Shown: piece after piece, positions 10,208 to 22,098 of the stretch
Layout: each line of letters opens with the position of its first letter
Numbering within the stretch: the first letter of the stretch is position 1
Origin: Apoderus coryli
Taxonomy: Eukaryota; Arthropoda; Insecta; Coleoptera; Attelabidae
Length of the DNA stretch: 64,000 nt
Assembly (NCBI GenBank): GCA_911728435.2
Contig: OU452205.1
Span: 15,134,260 to 15,198,259, forward strand
Direction of reading: 5' to 3'
Translations under genes and position numbers: made by a program
The notes under the pieces: generated by a model
The model's input: the letters and a program-made list of their open reading frames with translations, nothing else
What the model was told of the DNA's origin: nothing
The model's database searches: none

Positions 10208-12180
10208 CAGGGTTATTCACGCCATACTACACGGAATACTGTGGCTAAACTATTTAATTTCCTTAAAGTTTTATTCATGGGTTCGATAAAAATGATTTAG
10301 GGCTACATTTTAAAAATATTGTGAGTCTATACAGGGTGTCCCAAATATAAGAACTTAGTTGTGTTTTTTAAATGGAATGCCCTGTATATGAATAAATTTT
10401 TAGATTCCCCGTTCAAAATAAACCTAACTTTCAGTAAAGCACATCTTACCTAAACCTGACAGTTTTTTAAATATTTAAATTTTAATAAAAATATAGACAT
10501 AATTTGAATGAAAAAATTCACACCTATTTGTTTATTCTTTTTAAGCCAGTCTAGGCATCATCACTTGTTACGCCAAATATAAAAAAATCCCCAATACTAA
10601 ATACAGGATGTCCAATAATATAACTTATATGAACGTAAAGTTTAATTCTAAATAACTTGTTTATTTCAAATGGAACACCCGGTATATGAGGTAAAAATTA
10701 GATGCACAGAGTAATTCTCTGTCAAATATTATAATACTTTCCTATGTATAACTCTTGAGGTTTTCGTGGAAAATGCACATATTCATAATATTATGCGAAT
10801 TTTTAATTGAACCTGTTAATTTCATGTAGACCACCCTGTATTTGATGATGATGAAATTAATTATCTATTGATCACTATAAGGTTTTCCTATAGATATGTA
10901 TATTTTTTCATGTATGGAAAAAGCACATATTGGTAGTAATAGGAAGAATTTTTTAAAATTATATTTGTCAAGTCGGCCATGAGAATTTGACAAACCATAA
11001 TTTAAACAATAACATAATAAATAAATACATTTTTCACTTAAATTAAATAACAAGATACACCTACATAAAAACTGATAAATTTTATAATAAATGTTCAAAA
11101 TGATTGGACTCTAGGCACATATGAATCCTTTTCTTAAATCCTTCAACAACTTTAACCTGGTGTAACGCTTCTAAACGCTTCATTTATTTGGTTCTTCATC
11201 TCCTCTATAAAAAAAGTTTTCATTTGCCATGATTTTGTTCCTGGCCCATGTACAAAATTCAACACGAGTTAAAATCAATATTGAAAAGTTCTTGATGCAG
11301 TTGCACTGTGTTTGGGTGGTATCTTTCGTTAAACTGCCTTAACAATCTCTCGAAGACCGCTGTTTTGGGGTGATTTTGCGCCAAGAACCTTTGAGCGTAA
11401 ACTCGCGATGCCAGCAAAGCGTTTTTGGACCATTCTCCCAGAATAAAAATCATGTCTATTCTTTCTCCTTTGGAATAGGTTCGCATTTTTGAATTGAATT
11501 AAATCAAATGTCACAGATAAAAAACTGTTTTATGAAAAATTCTCAACTCTTAAGTAAGAATTTTCAACAGACTATTTGACAGTAAATATCAAATTAAAAA
11601 AAATGTATTCTATCTTCTCAAATTCTCATGGCTATCATCAAATACATGGTGGTCTACATGAAACTAAGAGATTCAATTTCAAATTCCCCTAATATCATGA
11701 ATATGTGCATTTTCCACAAAAACGTCAAAAGTTATCCATAGGAAAGTATCATAATATTTGACAGATAATTACTTTATGCATCTAATTTTGACCTCATATA
11801 CTGGGTGTTCGATTTGAAATAAACAAGTTATTTAGAATTAAACTTTACGTTCATATAAATTATATTATTGGTATTTAGTATTGCGAGTTTTTTATATTTG
11901 GCGTAACAAGTGATGAGTGGGTATATTTATCAGCCCAGACTGGCTTAAAAAGAACAAACAAATAGGTGTGAATTTGTTCATTCATATTATGTCTATATTT
12001 TTATAAAAATTTAAATATTTAAAAAACTGTCAGGTTTAGGTGAGATGTACTTTAATGAAAGTTAGGTTTATTTTGAACGGGGAATCTAAAAATATATTCA
12101 TATACAGGGCATTCCATTTAAAAAACACAACTATGGTTCATTTTTATATTTGGGACACCCTGTATAGACTCACAATACCT
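10208..12180. mobile_element. palindromic mariner-derived element, outer arm plus inner element
   Basis: An outer left end (CAGGGTTATTCACG, next to TA at 10206) leads into about 120 bases of arm. An inner element then runs 10332-12162 between CAGGGTGTCCCAAATATA and its reverse complement, each flanked by TA. The inner arms are about 700 bases long and complementary to each other. The outer right arm is mostly lost; only TAGACTCACAATA remains. Remnants of a mariner-like transposase lie in the centre. The same outer-plus-inner arrangement recurs at 22099-25001 and, reduced, at 32491-32742. Confidence 0.75.
11085..11486 (-). pseudogene. internally deleted mariner-like transposase
   Basis: The minus strand starts with MRTYSKGERIDMIFILGEW and VYAQRFLAQNHPKTAVFERL (11486-11330), the N-terminal helix-turn-helix segment typical of DD41D-type insect mariner transposases. 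After a deletion that removes the whole catalytic core, the C-terminal tail follows: EEMKNQINEAFRSVTPG, then after a frameshift KKRIHMCLESNHFEHLL and a stop at about 11085. No DDD residues remain, so this is a non-autonomous copy inside long inverted arms. Confidence 0.7.
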
Positions 12181-14480
12181 AATACCCTACTTAATTTTTA
12201 AAATTTTTACTGATTAAATAATTACTGTACCAATCGTAAATCAAATAGATAGGTACTATGTTAAACCGCATATGAAATTAAAACTTAATTTTTCTCGAAA
12301 ATGCAGCATTCTATCATATTGAGATAAGAATACCTCATATTTCCTAAGAATGATGTCAGAATTCTCCAAAAGTTAGTGAAAAAGAAGTTTTTATTAAAAA
12401 TGTCCGTTGATACCCGTTTAGACGCCTAAGTTCGCAATTTAATTCAGCAGTCTATGGCTAACGAATGCTTCTATTTAGGGAAATATTTTTGTCACCTTTC
12501 ACTCCAATGGCTTTCGCGATACCTTTAAAAAACCTATGCTAAGCCGCCATCTTTTAAAAACTATAACTTCTTTCGGAAGCTTTCGCTTGGTCCATTAGTT
12601 TCTGGACACATTGTATACTATTAGGAAAGACACTCTTTGATGCATGAAATAAGCGTCTCATGGTTTTGAAACTGACAAACTAAAACAACAGGGCTAACCT
12701 AATACATTTTGAAAAACACTGCAAGCATACAGGGCGGTCCAAAGAAGAGATAAGTATGTATTATCATAGTTCTGGTTTTTTAAATAGAACACCCTGTATT
12801 GGAGTATTTTAATAGTCCCTCAAAAATAACTGGGATTCGTTTTAAGGTGTCATTTACCTATGTTTTACGGTTTGCACAAAAATCATCAATTTGTGAAAAT
12901 ATTTAAAAATCTTGACTATTTATCGTAAATAAAACCAGTTTTTTACATTCATCCTTTTTATGTATAATAGTATATATAACTAGTTTAAGCGAAGATAATA
13001 ATCAAACGTATAAGAATACTAGCACAAAAAAGAATGTGAAAATAATTTACGCAAAATAGAAATATGCCATTTTAGTGCCACTATGTATTATTTTTTGGCG
13101 ACACCTATTATTGAGGAGAAGAATGTGTTAAAATATTCTATAAAATTACTCTAAGTTAAGAAATGAATAATTTGGAATGCAATGAGATTCACTAGCGCTA
13201 CCATCGGACATTTTTGTAAGTAACCATTTCGGATTCCCCTCTTAACCGAATATTAGCACCAAACTTTTTTGTGAGAGAATACTGTTGCTCATTCTCCGAT
13301 AACAGGCAAAAGAAAATGTATTGTAACATTTCATCACCCCAACAATTTCCGAATCTAAATATTGAAGAAATAACGCTCAAGAAAATGAGAACAAAATAGT
13401 AATTTTATGATGCTCTGTTCATTAATTCATTCAATTTTCCTTTTTCTAATTAAAAAGTAAATGTTGAATGAAGCACATTTTTCTTTCATTTCAAAGTATA
13501 TTTTATGATTCAAGAATATTATTTTTTTCGCAAAACAAAATAAAGCTATGTATTTCCGCAATCTGTAAAAATTAATTTGCACCAGTTCAATGTACTTGCA
13601 TCTCGTTTTATTTCCAGTGTTAAAATTAAATTTATTTACATTGAGAGATAATAAATAATATGTTCGTGTTAATTGCAAACACAGATATATTTGTATGAAT
13701 ATCTTTTTTATCTGCCTGTAAATGTATATTGTATATATATAGCAATGATATGCTAATAGATTAACTGAATAATTGGTGTTGTAATAGTATTAATTTAAAA
13801 CTGTAATAGAGTTTTAATGTGTTTTTTTGTTTGTGTTAACAGACAATTAAATTTAATTTTAAAATTCATTTGCGGTAGGTCTATACAGTTGTTGTGTATA
13901 ACCAAAAGGATAGATCATATAAATTTCACCAAAAAGTGTTTCATATTTCGACGCGAGTTTCGGTAACAGTTTGAGAGATGAAGCATTAGGGCAAAATACT
14001 TTGCAAACTTTGAAACATTTTTATTTGGCGATATTTCAAATATTAACAGCAGTTTTTATTCCATATTTATCAAAACACACAATTTGACCTATACAAGGCA
14101 TTATCATAAAAACAAAATATATTTTTGGGAAAATTTATGAATAATCCTCGGATTTTTTGTTGGAAATGATTACTAGGGTAAGTATATACTTAAATATAAA
14201 CCAGTTCAAAATTCAGATGGATTGAAATGACCACGAAACCATCTTCTATCTGGAAAATATCATTATTATGTAATATAATGATAATATGAAGACTTCATAC
14301 TTGGAACCCTACAGTGGTTTTTAGTTACTAATCCTATACCCACCCAAACAATCGAATGTTATTAACTAAATCCGTAATAATAATTTGATACCAGTTATCA
14401 AATAAATATAGCACAGTAATTTTTATTTCGGTCAGCTAATATAAACTTATCAAAGCATTAAACAAAAAAAAATGATCTTA
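12180..14480. other. no recognised gene
   Basis: Contains solo TIR-like fragments (ACAGGGCGGTCCAAAG near 12731 and ACACCCTGTATT near 12790) of the mariner-like family. The remainder is A/T-rich sequence with no recognisable protein. Confidence 0.4.
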
Positions 14481-14481
14481 C

Positions 14482-14575
14482 CTCTGATAAATTTTCAATG
14501 ACCGGAAACGTTACGCTACTCAGGATAATTTCTCTCGTTCCCTTGTCTGTCAATAATCCATTAGCCGTGTTATAC
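14482..14575 (-). other. possible coding exon with splice donor
   Basis: Read on the minus strand, about 31 codons are open with fairly balanced composition for this region (translation includes NTANGLLTDKGTREIIL and SSVTFPVIENLSE). They end in CAGAG followed by GTAAGATC, a good 5' splice-site match. No clear acceptor or start is visible upstream, and stop codons lie just before. No protein family is recognised. It may be a real host exon or chance. Confidence 0.2.
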
Positions 14576-14579
14576 TGAA

Positions 14580-15500
14580 TTGTTCGTCATTATTCTATCT
14601 TCAAATATTTCTAACGTAGTTCAGTCGAGTTAATAACCTGTTAAAAAATGAAGTCTATCTGTACTTTAATTGTGAAACTCTAGAATCAGCGAATATATAA
14701 AGGGGATGGTTATATAAAAGGTTTATAATTTAAAAGGTTTATTTGAACCTCTCTACAGTGACGAGGGATTTTTACAATTAAAAATCATATGATTTGTGTT
14801 TCGTTAAATTTGTTCATCTTTTAGATTTGTAATAATTTATATTTAGTACGTAATTAGTCAAAAAGGGCCAATATGCACAAAGATATCAAATAAATATGTG
14901 CATAAATATGCATGTACTTTATCCAAAATATTAAAAAAAAAATGAAAAATATGCAAAAAGGGAATTAAAAAAACATACATTATTTACAATATAATTGTTA
15001 TATTTATTTAATGCACATTTATAATATACATTATATTACACTTTTGGATGTAAATAATTAGAAATTAAACTTAAAAGTTGTAATTAAATATTTCTCAAAA
15101 TTTTCCAGCAAAAATTTTTACCTACTGTAGGAATACATATATTTATATACAGGGTGACCCGAAATTAACTTAAAATAATTTAAGGCGATATTCTACAAGC
15201 GAAAATAAGATTTTTTGCATATGAACATATATCGGAAAATGCTTCGTTTTTCAGATACAGGGTGTTATTTGTAAATTACTGACGATGGGTTTTTAGTAAT
15301 ATTTCCGAAACGCATCTCGATATCAAAATGACATTTGGCACATTCCATATCTTTGTAGGTTAGGGAGAAGTTATTCTATCAACCCTTAATACGCATTTCC
15401 ACCCTGTTTCTTGTATTATCGTAGCCGTATTATAATATTGGAGACGTTGTATAGAATTTCTTTTTAGAAAAATTCATTTTAGAAAAATTAAAAAAAGCGC
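14580..15500. other. no gene; solo mariner-like ends
   Basis: A/T-rich sequence. TIR-like fragments ATACAGGGTGACCCGAAAT (near 15150) and GATACAGGGTGTTATTTG (near 15255) and a facing CACCCTGTTTC (near 15402) suggest a small non-autonomous mariner-type repeat. Confidence 0.4.
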
Positions 15501-15915
15501 ACAAAAAAAAGTTGAGACAAAATTTGGATTTAGATCTAAGTCACCAGATTCATCAAAATTTTCCATTAAAATGTTTGCTACTTTAGACATAAATTGGTAA
15601 CTGTTATTTTTTGCCAAAACTTTTTTAAATTTTTAAATATTTCTTCCCCATTTAAACTGGACATTTCAAGAAAGCTGACTGAGAATCTCTTACTAATTGC
15701 GTGCTTTCGGCTAATGGTAAATTACATGCCTCTAACTCAGGCACAGATTTAGACACGAAACCGTATAAACGAAGCTGCTGCTTAATTTGCTAATTTTCCC
15801 AGATTTATTTTGCATCTAAAAGTGATTGACAATCATCAATTGACAAATCTGAACTTACCTCTTTAATCTGACAAAAATTCTCCGCATAATAAATTGCAGC
15901 TTCCAGCCAAGTGCC

Positions 15916-17342
15916 CATGGGCGTAGCCAGGGTGTTCCCCAGGGTGGGGCAAGAAAACGAGGAAACTCATCTTAACGTAAAAAATTTATTAAAAAAACAT
16001 GTTGGGTTCATAACTCATAAGTATTTTATTTTAGCATTAACTTTCTAGAATTATGGCTAAACTTCGACAAAATTTCTTTTTCAAACTGATCCTTTGCGTT
16101 TAAAACTCGTTTTCGATGGATGCTCATCATGCAAAGTCAAACAAGCCGTTGTTCGAACATTGTTGACCGTAACCAAGTTTTTCCCGACGCAAGGTGCTGA
16201 ATGATCTTTCCATTGTGCAGGTAGTGCAAGGTTGCGCGAATGAAATTTGGAGCACTATTTTAATGTTTGGGTAAAAAGATTTCACCTCTTTAACTAGTTC
16301 AATTATTTCTTTGAACTCCGTGTCTGACATTTCTTTTTCTTTCCATAGATTACACCATAGTTCCACTTGAGCCAAAATCTCATTTAAGTTATAGTAGTCA
16401 CAAAAGATTTTAACTTTTTTAAAAAACTCAGCAAATGGTAAAGCAAGAAATATATTAGGGTGGAATGAAAGCAACTCGTAGGGTGGCAGATTCGCATTAG
16501 ATAATCGCTGTCCTAAAGACATTATCAATGAATCCAGATACAGAATTATGAAATATCTCGTCCAGTACTCGGTACCAGAACCTGCTGGAGGATTTCCACG
16601 ATGCGTTTGTCGATTTGTGACTCTCAGAATTTTAAAGTCTGCATTAATGTCCTCGGCAATTTCTTCGGCTTCTTTTGTTATGTTTAGGCTCGTCATTAAC
16701 ATTTTCCCGGCGTGTTTTTAAAAGGTTTGTAATGATTCAGACATTGTAATAAGTCCAAACTTTTTGACTGCAAAACATTTACAGCTGGTTGCAAGAATGC
16801 AGAATATTTTGCTATTAAGCAGACACTAACAATAATCTCAGAATTTGAAAAGCTTAGCTTTTCTCGTAGCTGCATTGCCATCTATTGAGAGCGTTTTTAA
16901 ATCTGCCACAATTTTTTCATAATGCTCCTAACAAATGGCGATGCCTCTGTATTTTTGAGACCTGCGGGTCTCTCAGAACATCGGCACGTTTGAAACGAAT
17001 TCTCGCTGAAGAGGGGATTCTCAGAAAAATCTTATGATGTCTTTTATTGTGGCTACTGCTAACTGGTTTAAATCGTCACCACTAAATTAAGTTTGTGGCT
17101 AGCACAATGAAAATATAGCCCCCACGCGTACTTTTCCCGAATAATTTAAACCGTCATGGGATTATATTCGTCATACCCAGGAAATCGAACTTTTTTAGGA
17201 TGCGAAGATATCTGACATAACCAGTTAAGAGGTTAAGGAAGTAAGTAGGGTAGAATCATTTGATTTTAATTTTTTTTAGATATATAATTTTATTGTTTTT
17301 TTTAATAGGATTCGGCCCTGCCCCACCCTGGCTATGCCCATG
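15916..17342. mobile_element. hAT-like element nested in another hAT
   Basis: Terminal inverted repeats CATGGGCGTAGCCAGGGTG (left) and CATGGGCATAGCCAGGG (right, reverse complement) are flanked by the 8-bp duplication CAAGTGCC (15908-15915 and 17343-17350). An 8-bp TSD is diagnostic of hAT. The element carries a minus-strand hAT transposase remnant ending in the dimerisation domain. Confidence 0.85.
16127..17180 (-). pseudogene. hAT transposase of the nested element (ZMYM1-like group)
   Basis: The C-terminal part is an open frame of 191 codons at 16702-16127. It includes NPPAGSGTEYW and the hAT dimerisation signature (CTTCTMERSFSTLRREKLGYG region, about residues 158-178). Upstream frames at 16881-16696 (FLQPAVNVLQSKSLDLLQC) and degenerate text to about 17180 (YAWGLYFHCASHKLNLV) continue the family order. 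The order resembles transposases related to zinc finger MYM-type protein 1. A frameshift separates 16702 from 16696 and the catalytic first half is broken, so no active protein is expected. Confidence 0.75.
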
Positions 17343-17639
17343 CAAGTGCCCCATCTTGTCAAAACGGGCTGATGTGGAAGCGAAGTGTTTTGAAGAGTTT
17401 AAAATACTGCACTCGAGTAGGTGCTTTAAGAAACACTTTTTTACACTGAAAATGAAAACATTAACAAGTGAAAATTTTTTTCTAATGTCTTGACCACCCC
17501 TATTTAGGCCATGTGCTAAACATGTTACATTAATTAGTTTTTGGTAAAATATTTGTAAATTTTGACCCGCCTTTAAGATGTAAGGTGCTGCATCCGACAA
17601 CAAAAGTAAGAGACAAGGGCCTGTTTACTATTTTTTATT

Positions 17640-17880
17640 AGGGTGGGTTTCCCCCGCTATTTAGGTACCTGCTTTAGTTTTAAATTTAAAAATTATGTAT
17701 TGACTTTTGACTATTATAATCATTATATAGGAATAGCTATGTGTCAAATTTGTAAGCTCTTTGTATTCGCTTATTTTAGCAGGTGACCTATTTTAAGGAC
17801 GAGTCTATGTACATGACATTGTATATTTTGCGACTAATAAAATATTATTAATATTATTATTATTATACTTTTTACTGATA
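17640..17880 (+). repeat. probable LINE 3' tail
   Basis: No coding sequence. The stretch ends ACTAATAAAATATTATTAAT followed by (ATT)n, the usual end of the Jockey/CR1-like LINEs in this window (compare 38357-38393 and 36060-36090). Confidence 0.4.
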
Positions 17881-17884
17881 TCTC

Positions 17885-18650
17885 CGCAGAAGAGATCATT
17901 TTAGCGAGGAAAACGTTGAAAAATAAACTTACAACGGACACAGGGGGTATCCCAAATTACATGGTTAAAGATTATATTACGGTACTCTCTAGACCATTGT
18001 ATCTTATGTTCAATTTATCGGCTAAAACAAAGACATTTCCGAGAATTTGGAAGGCTGCTAAAGTCTGTCCCACATTTAAGAATGGCGAAATTGATAACAT
18101 CGCAAATTATAGACCGATTTCTATCATAAAAAAAATTTGCTTAACTGTTTGAGGCCGTATTTTTTCATAGAACGTGTCTGTGCGTCGTCGTATTTCATTG
18201 TGTCAACATGGATTTATGTTAGGTCGATTAACTCTAACAAACTTAGCAGTGCTTAGCCAGAACCTGTCTGAGTTCCTGGATCGAGCTGGACAAGTAGATG
18301 TGATTTACACGGATCTTAGCAATGATCGGGTTAGTCATTCTATACTGCTAAACAAATGAAAAAAGTTCTCTTTTTCTGCTGATGCTATTCTTTTTCTGCA
18401 ATCCTACTTAGTATGAGTATATTTTTTATAATGGCTTCAGTTCACGGACATATATGGCAAAATCTGGTATACCGCAGGGCTCCAATCTAGCTCCATTGTA
18501 CAATTTATATTTCTTTCTTATGGTGTGCTATAATTTTAATCTGTTAATGGTATTTTATGTATTTGATAAATAGTGTTATGTTATGCAGTACTGTTTGCTC
18601 TTTAAATGGATATTTCTGTTGGGCAATAAATGCTTTATTTATTTATTTAA
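17885..18650 (+). pseudogene. Jockey-like LINE reverse transcriptase fragment with 3' tail
   Basis: The plus strand reads through NKLTTDTGGIPNYMVKDY, FPRIWKAAKVCPTFKNG and NYRPISII (RT blocks before motif A), then RISLCQHGFMLGRLTLTNL and DVIYTDLSNDRVSHSILLNK (motif A region, normally VYTDFSKAFD). It then shows SGIPQGSNLAPLY (motif B). It is broken by stops and frameshifts and then jumps to a non-coding tail ending GGGCAATAAATGCTTTATTTATTTATTTA. The YADD region and C-terminus are deleted. 5' truncation and a tail of this kind are typical of Jockey-clade LINEs. Confidence 0.75.
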
Positions 18651-18659
18651 GACTTCATT

Positions 18660-19540
18660 ATTATAGACTGGCATGTAATGAATATCAAAAATAACACGAT
18701 GTCTAACGTAGTGAAATGAGATGCGAAAGTTGCCAGGAAGCTTCTAAGCTATACAGTATGATGGATGCTGCAAAAGCTAATTTGGCGCAGAAGCAACCTT
18801 CGACTTCGGCTGGGTGATAAAGTTACGGATGGCCCGCGAAGGATACGCAAAGGACTAAGAGATGCAGGCACCTTCCATGAATTTTAGATATAGAATTTTA
18901 TGCAAAATTTATTATATGTTTGCGTTATTTCTAAACTTTCCGCATAAATATTTAATATTTATATTATTAAAACCATAACAGTATAAAAGGTGAAGTTGAT
19001 GTTTTGAATAAAATTACTAACTTCACCTAAACATAGAAAATTGCTTAAAATATACTAAATAATTCCCAAGCAGATATACATGTATTTATTTTGCTCTCCT
19101 GCATTGTGCAAAGATGTTAAGAGAAGTTCTTATAAATATACCATTTTAAACTCTTCCTTTTAGAGATACAGGGCGTTAAAACTATAAATCTGAGTATGTT
19201 TTTAATCATAGATATCATGAGCTAAAAAGTAGTTAAACATTTTTTGCGCTCAATTGTAAAGGGAGAGCGTAAGGAGAAACACTGTCCGTTTTTTTTTGCC
19301 ACGTAAGATTGGTTTGCAGATCTAGAACAAAGGGAATGTTGTTCATGCAAATGTAACCTCGTAATATTTTCATCAATCCACTCAGGTTTCAGCTTCACAC
19401 GAATAGCTGAAATACATTTCATTGTAAATCGTGTTATTTTCCAATATCAGCATCATGAGTTTTGTCAAAGTATAAACTTACTTGCTGCATATCTTTAATA
19501 ATTATTATAAAACCTTTTCGTGATTAAAAAAAAAATACTA
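18660..19540. other. no recognised gene
   Basis: The sequence at 18700-18880 is slightly more GC-rich than its surroundings but yields no recognisable protein. A GATACAGGGCGTTAAAAC fragment near 19170 resembles mariner-type ends. Confidence 0.35.
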
Positions 19541-19549
19541 CTAATTTAT

Positions 19550-20086
19550 AACATGCAGTTATCCATTTTGTATATTTATGGATACTTTAATGGTTATGCG
19601 GAGGCTGCAGTTCGCGAATACCGACGCCGATTTACTATATGTGAATTGGGATTATTAAAAATTTGTAAAAATGTGTTTGGTCAAAGATGTATTTTATATA
19701 TTGCTACAATGTTTGTGCTAAATATGTTTTTATTTATGTTGTGCATAGATGTACTAAGTGAGGTAATGCTGTAATAGTCATGTTTTTTTCTTCATCCACT
19801 GTTTATAGATTCCATAGAATGAATATTGTGGATAACTTTACCGTATAATATCAAAAAGGATTCAGACTATACAAAGCCGTTGCATTTCATACCGGTACAA
19901 CATTTGCATCCTGGAGATCCACAAAAGAGAGTTTCATTTTCACTATTTTTATTAAAGCAAAATGAAAATAATGTTCAGTTTCTACGTGAGGTATTATGGA
20001 GTGACGAGTCAAAACTAAACAGAGCCGGAGTTGTTAATTCCGATAAACTTTACTTTTGCTCTCAAGAAATCCCGTGTTCATTTTAG
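19550..20086 (+). pseudogene. mariner-like transposase remnant, N-terminal half
   Basis: Plus-strand pieces in order: an N-terminal helix-turn-helix segment with YIYGYFNGYAEAAVREYRRRF (19575-19640), a degenerate middle, then YTKPLHFIPVQHLHPGDPQKRV and EVLWSDESKLNRAGVVNSD (first catalytic Asp block, 19990-20045). The second and third Asp regions are absent. Family order and motif spelling match DD41D-type insect mariners. Confidence 0.65.
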
Positions 20087-20302
20087 GAATAATTATACGT
20101 AAATATACGGGCGGGAGTAATCAATAATAACATATGCGGCCCTCACCTTTTAACGTCCCAGTAAATCATTTTTAAATAGTGATTTATATAAATTACCTTA
20201 AGACATGCAACTATTACTTTAAAATCATAAAACTATGTACCTACACATTTTAATTTGTTTACTAATTCTAAAACAGTACACAATGCTTTAATTTTAAAAC
20301 TA

Positions 20303-21232
20303 GCAACCCGTCATCTAAAGTAGACACGATTTTCAGCTGCTTTTGAGGGCGCAGTTCAAAACCACTCTTGGTTCAGTTTTGTGTTCCACCCATTCACTCC
20401 CAGCCACAGCAACTTTATAGTTTTAATTGTCACGTCTTGTGGCATATCATTTTAAGTAGCCGAAAAAGTTCTATGCGTATACGCTCATTGAAAGAGTAGA
20501 CAAAAAATCGATAAATTCTTGTAAAAAATGGTCAAAGTGACCTCTATTATTTTCTAAACAATAATACAGTCTATATAAGATATCTGTCTACAGGCTCGAG
20601 TTATTCTAGTTCTGAGGTCATCAATGTCGTCTGACTGGGTTTTATAAACTTAAGTTTTCAAAGTTTCATTTAGCCATTGCCTAACACGAAGAGCGTAATG
20701 ACGAGGAGTTCCACCTTGTTCGAAATACAAATTATAATATCCCAGCATAAGGTTTCAATCTTCGGTCTAGTTTTTTTATCACAATACGTACAGTTTTGTG
20801 TTTGTTGACAAATCCATTCAGGTAAAATGTCGATTTATTGCATCATATGGATTATTATCAGTTATTTTTCTAGTCATCTCTCCACAGAACTGCATTCCTC
20901 TGTCATAATCGTCTTCAAAGAGTTGTTGATGAATTTTGAACTTGTAAGTATGTACCAGCGTTTTATAACTATTTTTTGCTAGGTATGCCTATTTTTTTGC
21001 TATCTTAATTTGTTGTTTAATACGCTTTTCATGCATTTATCTCAGAAACGAGTCGAGTAATTTAATTTATTTTCGGTATGTGGATACATTTTTTTAAGGT
21101 GCTTAAACTGATGTGTCACAAGGCAGGGGATGACATTTGAAATTATAAAAATGAGAGACTGGGGATGGAGTGGAACACAAAATTCAACCATCAATGGTCA
21201 AAAACATAATAGACGGGTTTTTGGCCACTAAA
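20303..21232. mobile_element. degenerate mariner-like element with related arms
   Basis: The left end (about 20303-20400) and the right end (about 21130-21232) are imperfect inverted repeats sharing ACCCGTC...TTGGT-CA-TTTTGTGTTCCA. A further copy of the left arm lies at 35020-35130. Inside is a minus-strand transposase remnant. Confidence 0.5.
20580..20970 (-). pseudogene. mariner-like transposase remnant, catalytic middle
   Basis: Minus-strand reading: HKFKIHQQLFEDDYDRGMQF, then YNLYFEQGGTPRHYALRVRQ (second Asp block with D changed to G), then QSDDIDDLRTRITRACRQIS. The segment holding the third Asp (normally WPARSPDL-PLDFFLWG) is deleted. The C-terminal helix block follows directly. Confidence 0.6.
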
Positions 21233-21239
21233 GTCTATG

Positions 21240-22090
21240 TTAACCTTTTTATAATTTTTCTAATAATAGAATTCTAAAATAATCTACTGATAACCATAAT
21301 TTGCATATTATTTAAATTTTTTCCTAAATCAAACTGAGTGTCTCATAATTTAGTTATGTAGGTATGTGATTTTGTAACGGCAATTAATTTTTTAATAAAG
21401 CTACTAATTTATTACAATTTATAAAAGTAAATTAATTGCTCTTTAGTAGTAACTTAAACATTTTCATTTCCATGGGGCTTTGATGTATGAATAGTTAGAA
21501 AAAATCAAACTAATTAAGCAGCTTAATATTGAGCAAGAATTTATTTTGTTACGCCAGAAGGTGATACTCTACCACTAATGATAAGAATTTAGTTAAAATA
21601 TGGTAATAGATTTAAATTGCGTTTGTTTTATAGTGTATTTTAACAGTTACTTCATCCAGGACATTTGTGACGGTTCGTCACATAATTTGGAGTATTTTAG
21701 TAAACTACTGGACGTCAAAACTGCAGCAAACTTCATTTTTTAGAGCTGCGTTTGTACAACTAACATGAGCACATTTTGAAATCAATTCCAACTGTACATA
21801 ATTCGATGTTATCGCAGGGTATCTCGGTTGTTATTAAAGAGAGAAGCTTGCGGTGTTCGAGAACCTTTTAGGTAGATAATACATTCTACATGTGATGTCA
21901 GCGCTAGAGCTAAGTGTACATTAATCATTCATTTCGTGTTTTGCTTTGTGCCGAGTCAATGGGAACATTCGAGTGCGAGTCGGGTTCTCAATACAAGGCG
22001 CGCCAAATTTATAATGATAGGTACTGTAGTCTTGGAACATTTTAGTAAAGATCTATGTTTAGAAGCAAGTTGAATTGTTATGTTGCTTTA
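21240..22090. other. no recognised feature
   Basis: A/T-rich sequence with no open frame or repeat I can identify. Confidence 0.4.
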
Positions 22091-22098
22091 GTTATATA

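Larger units (their letters stand above)
15530..17610 (-). pseudogene. hAT transposase (THAP/52-kDa-repressor type), split by a second hAT
   Basis: The 5' half lies at about 17610-17351: SDAAPYILKAGQNLQIF, then LINVTCLAHGLNR and a run leading to the conserved PVLTRWGTW block. The 3' half continues at 15907 with LEAAIYYAENFCQIKE and degrades towards 15530 (traces of VPELEACNLPLAES). Leaving out the 15916-17342 insertion and one copy of its 8-bp target duplication makes the PVLTRWGTWLEAA reading continuous in one frame. These blocks match the hAT group related to the 52-kDa repressor of the PKR inhibitor. Several stops and frameshifts show it was already decaying. Confidence 0.75.
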
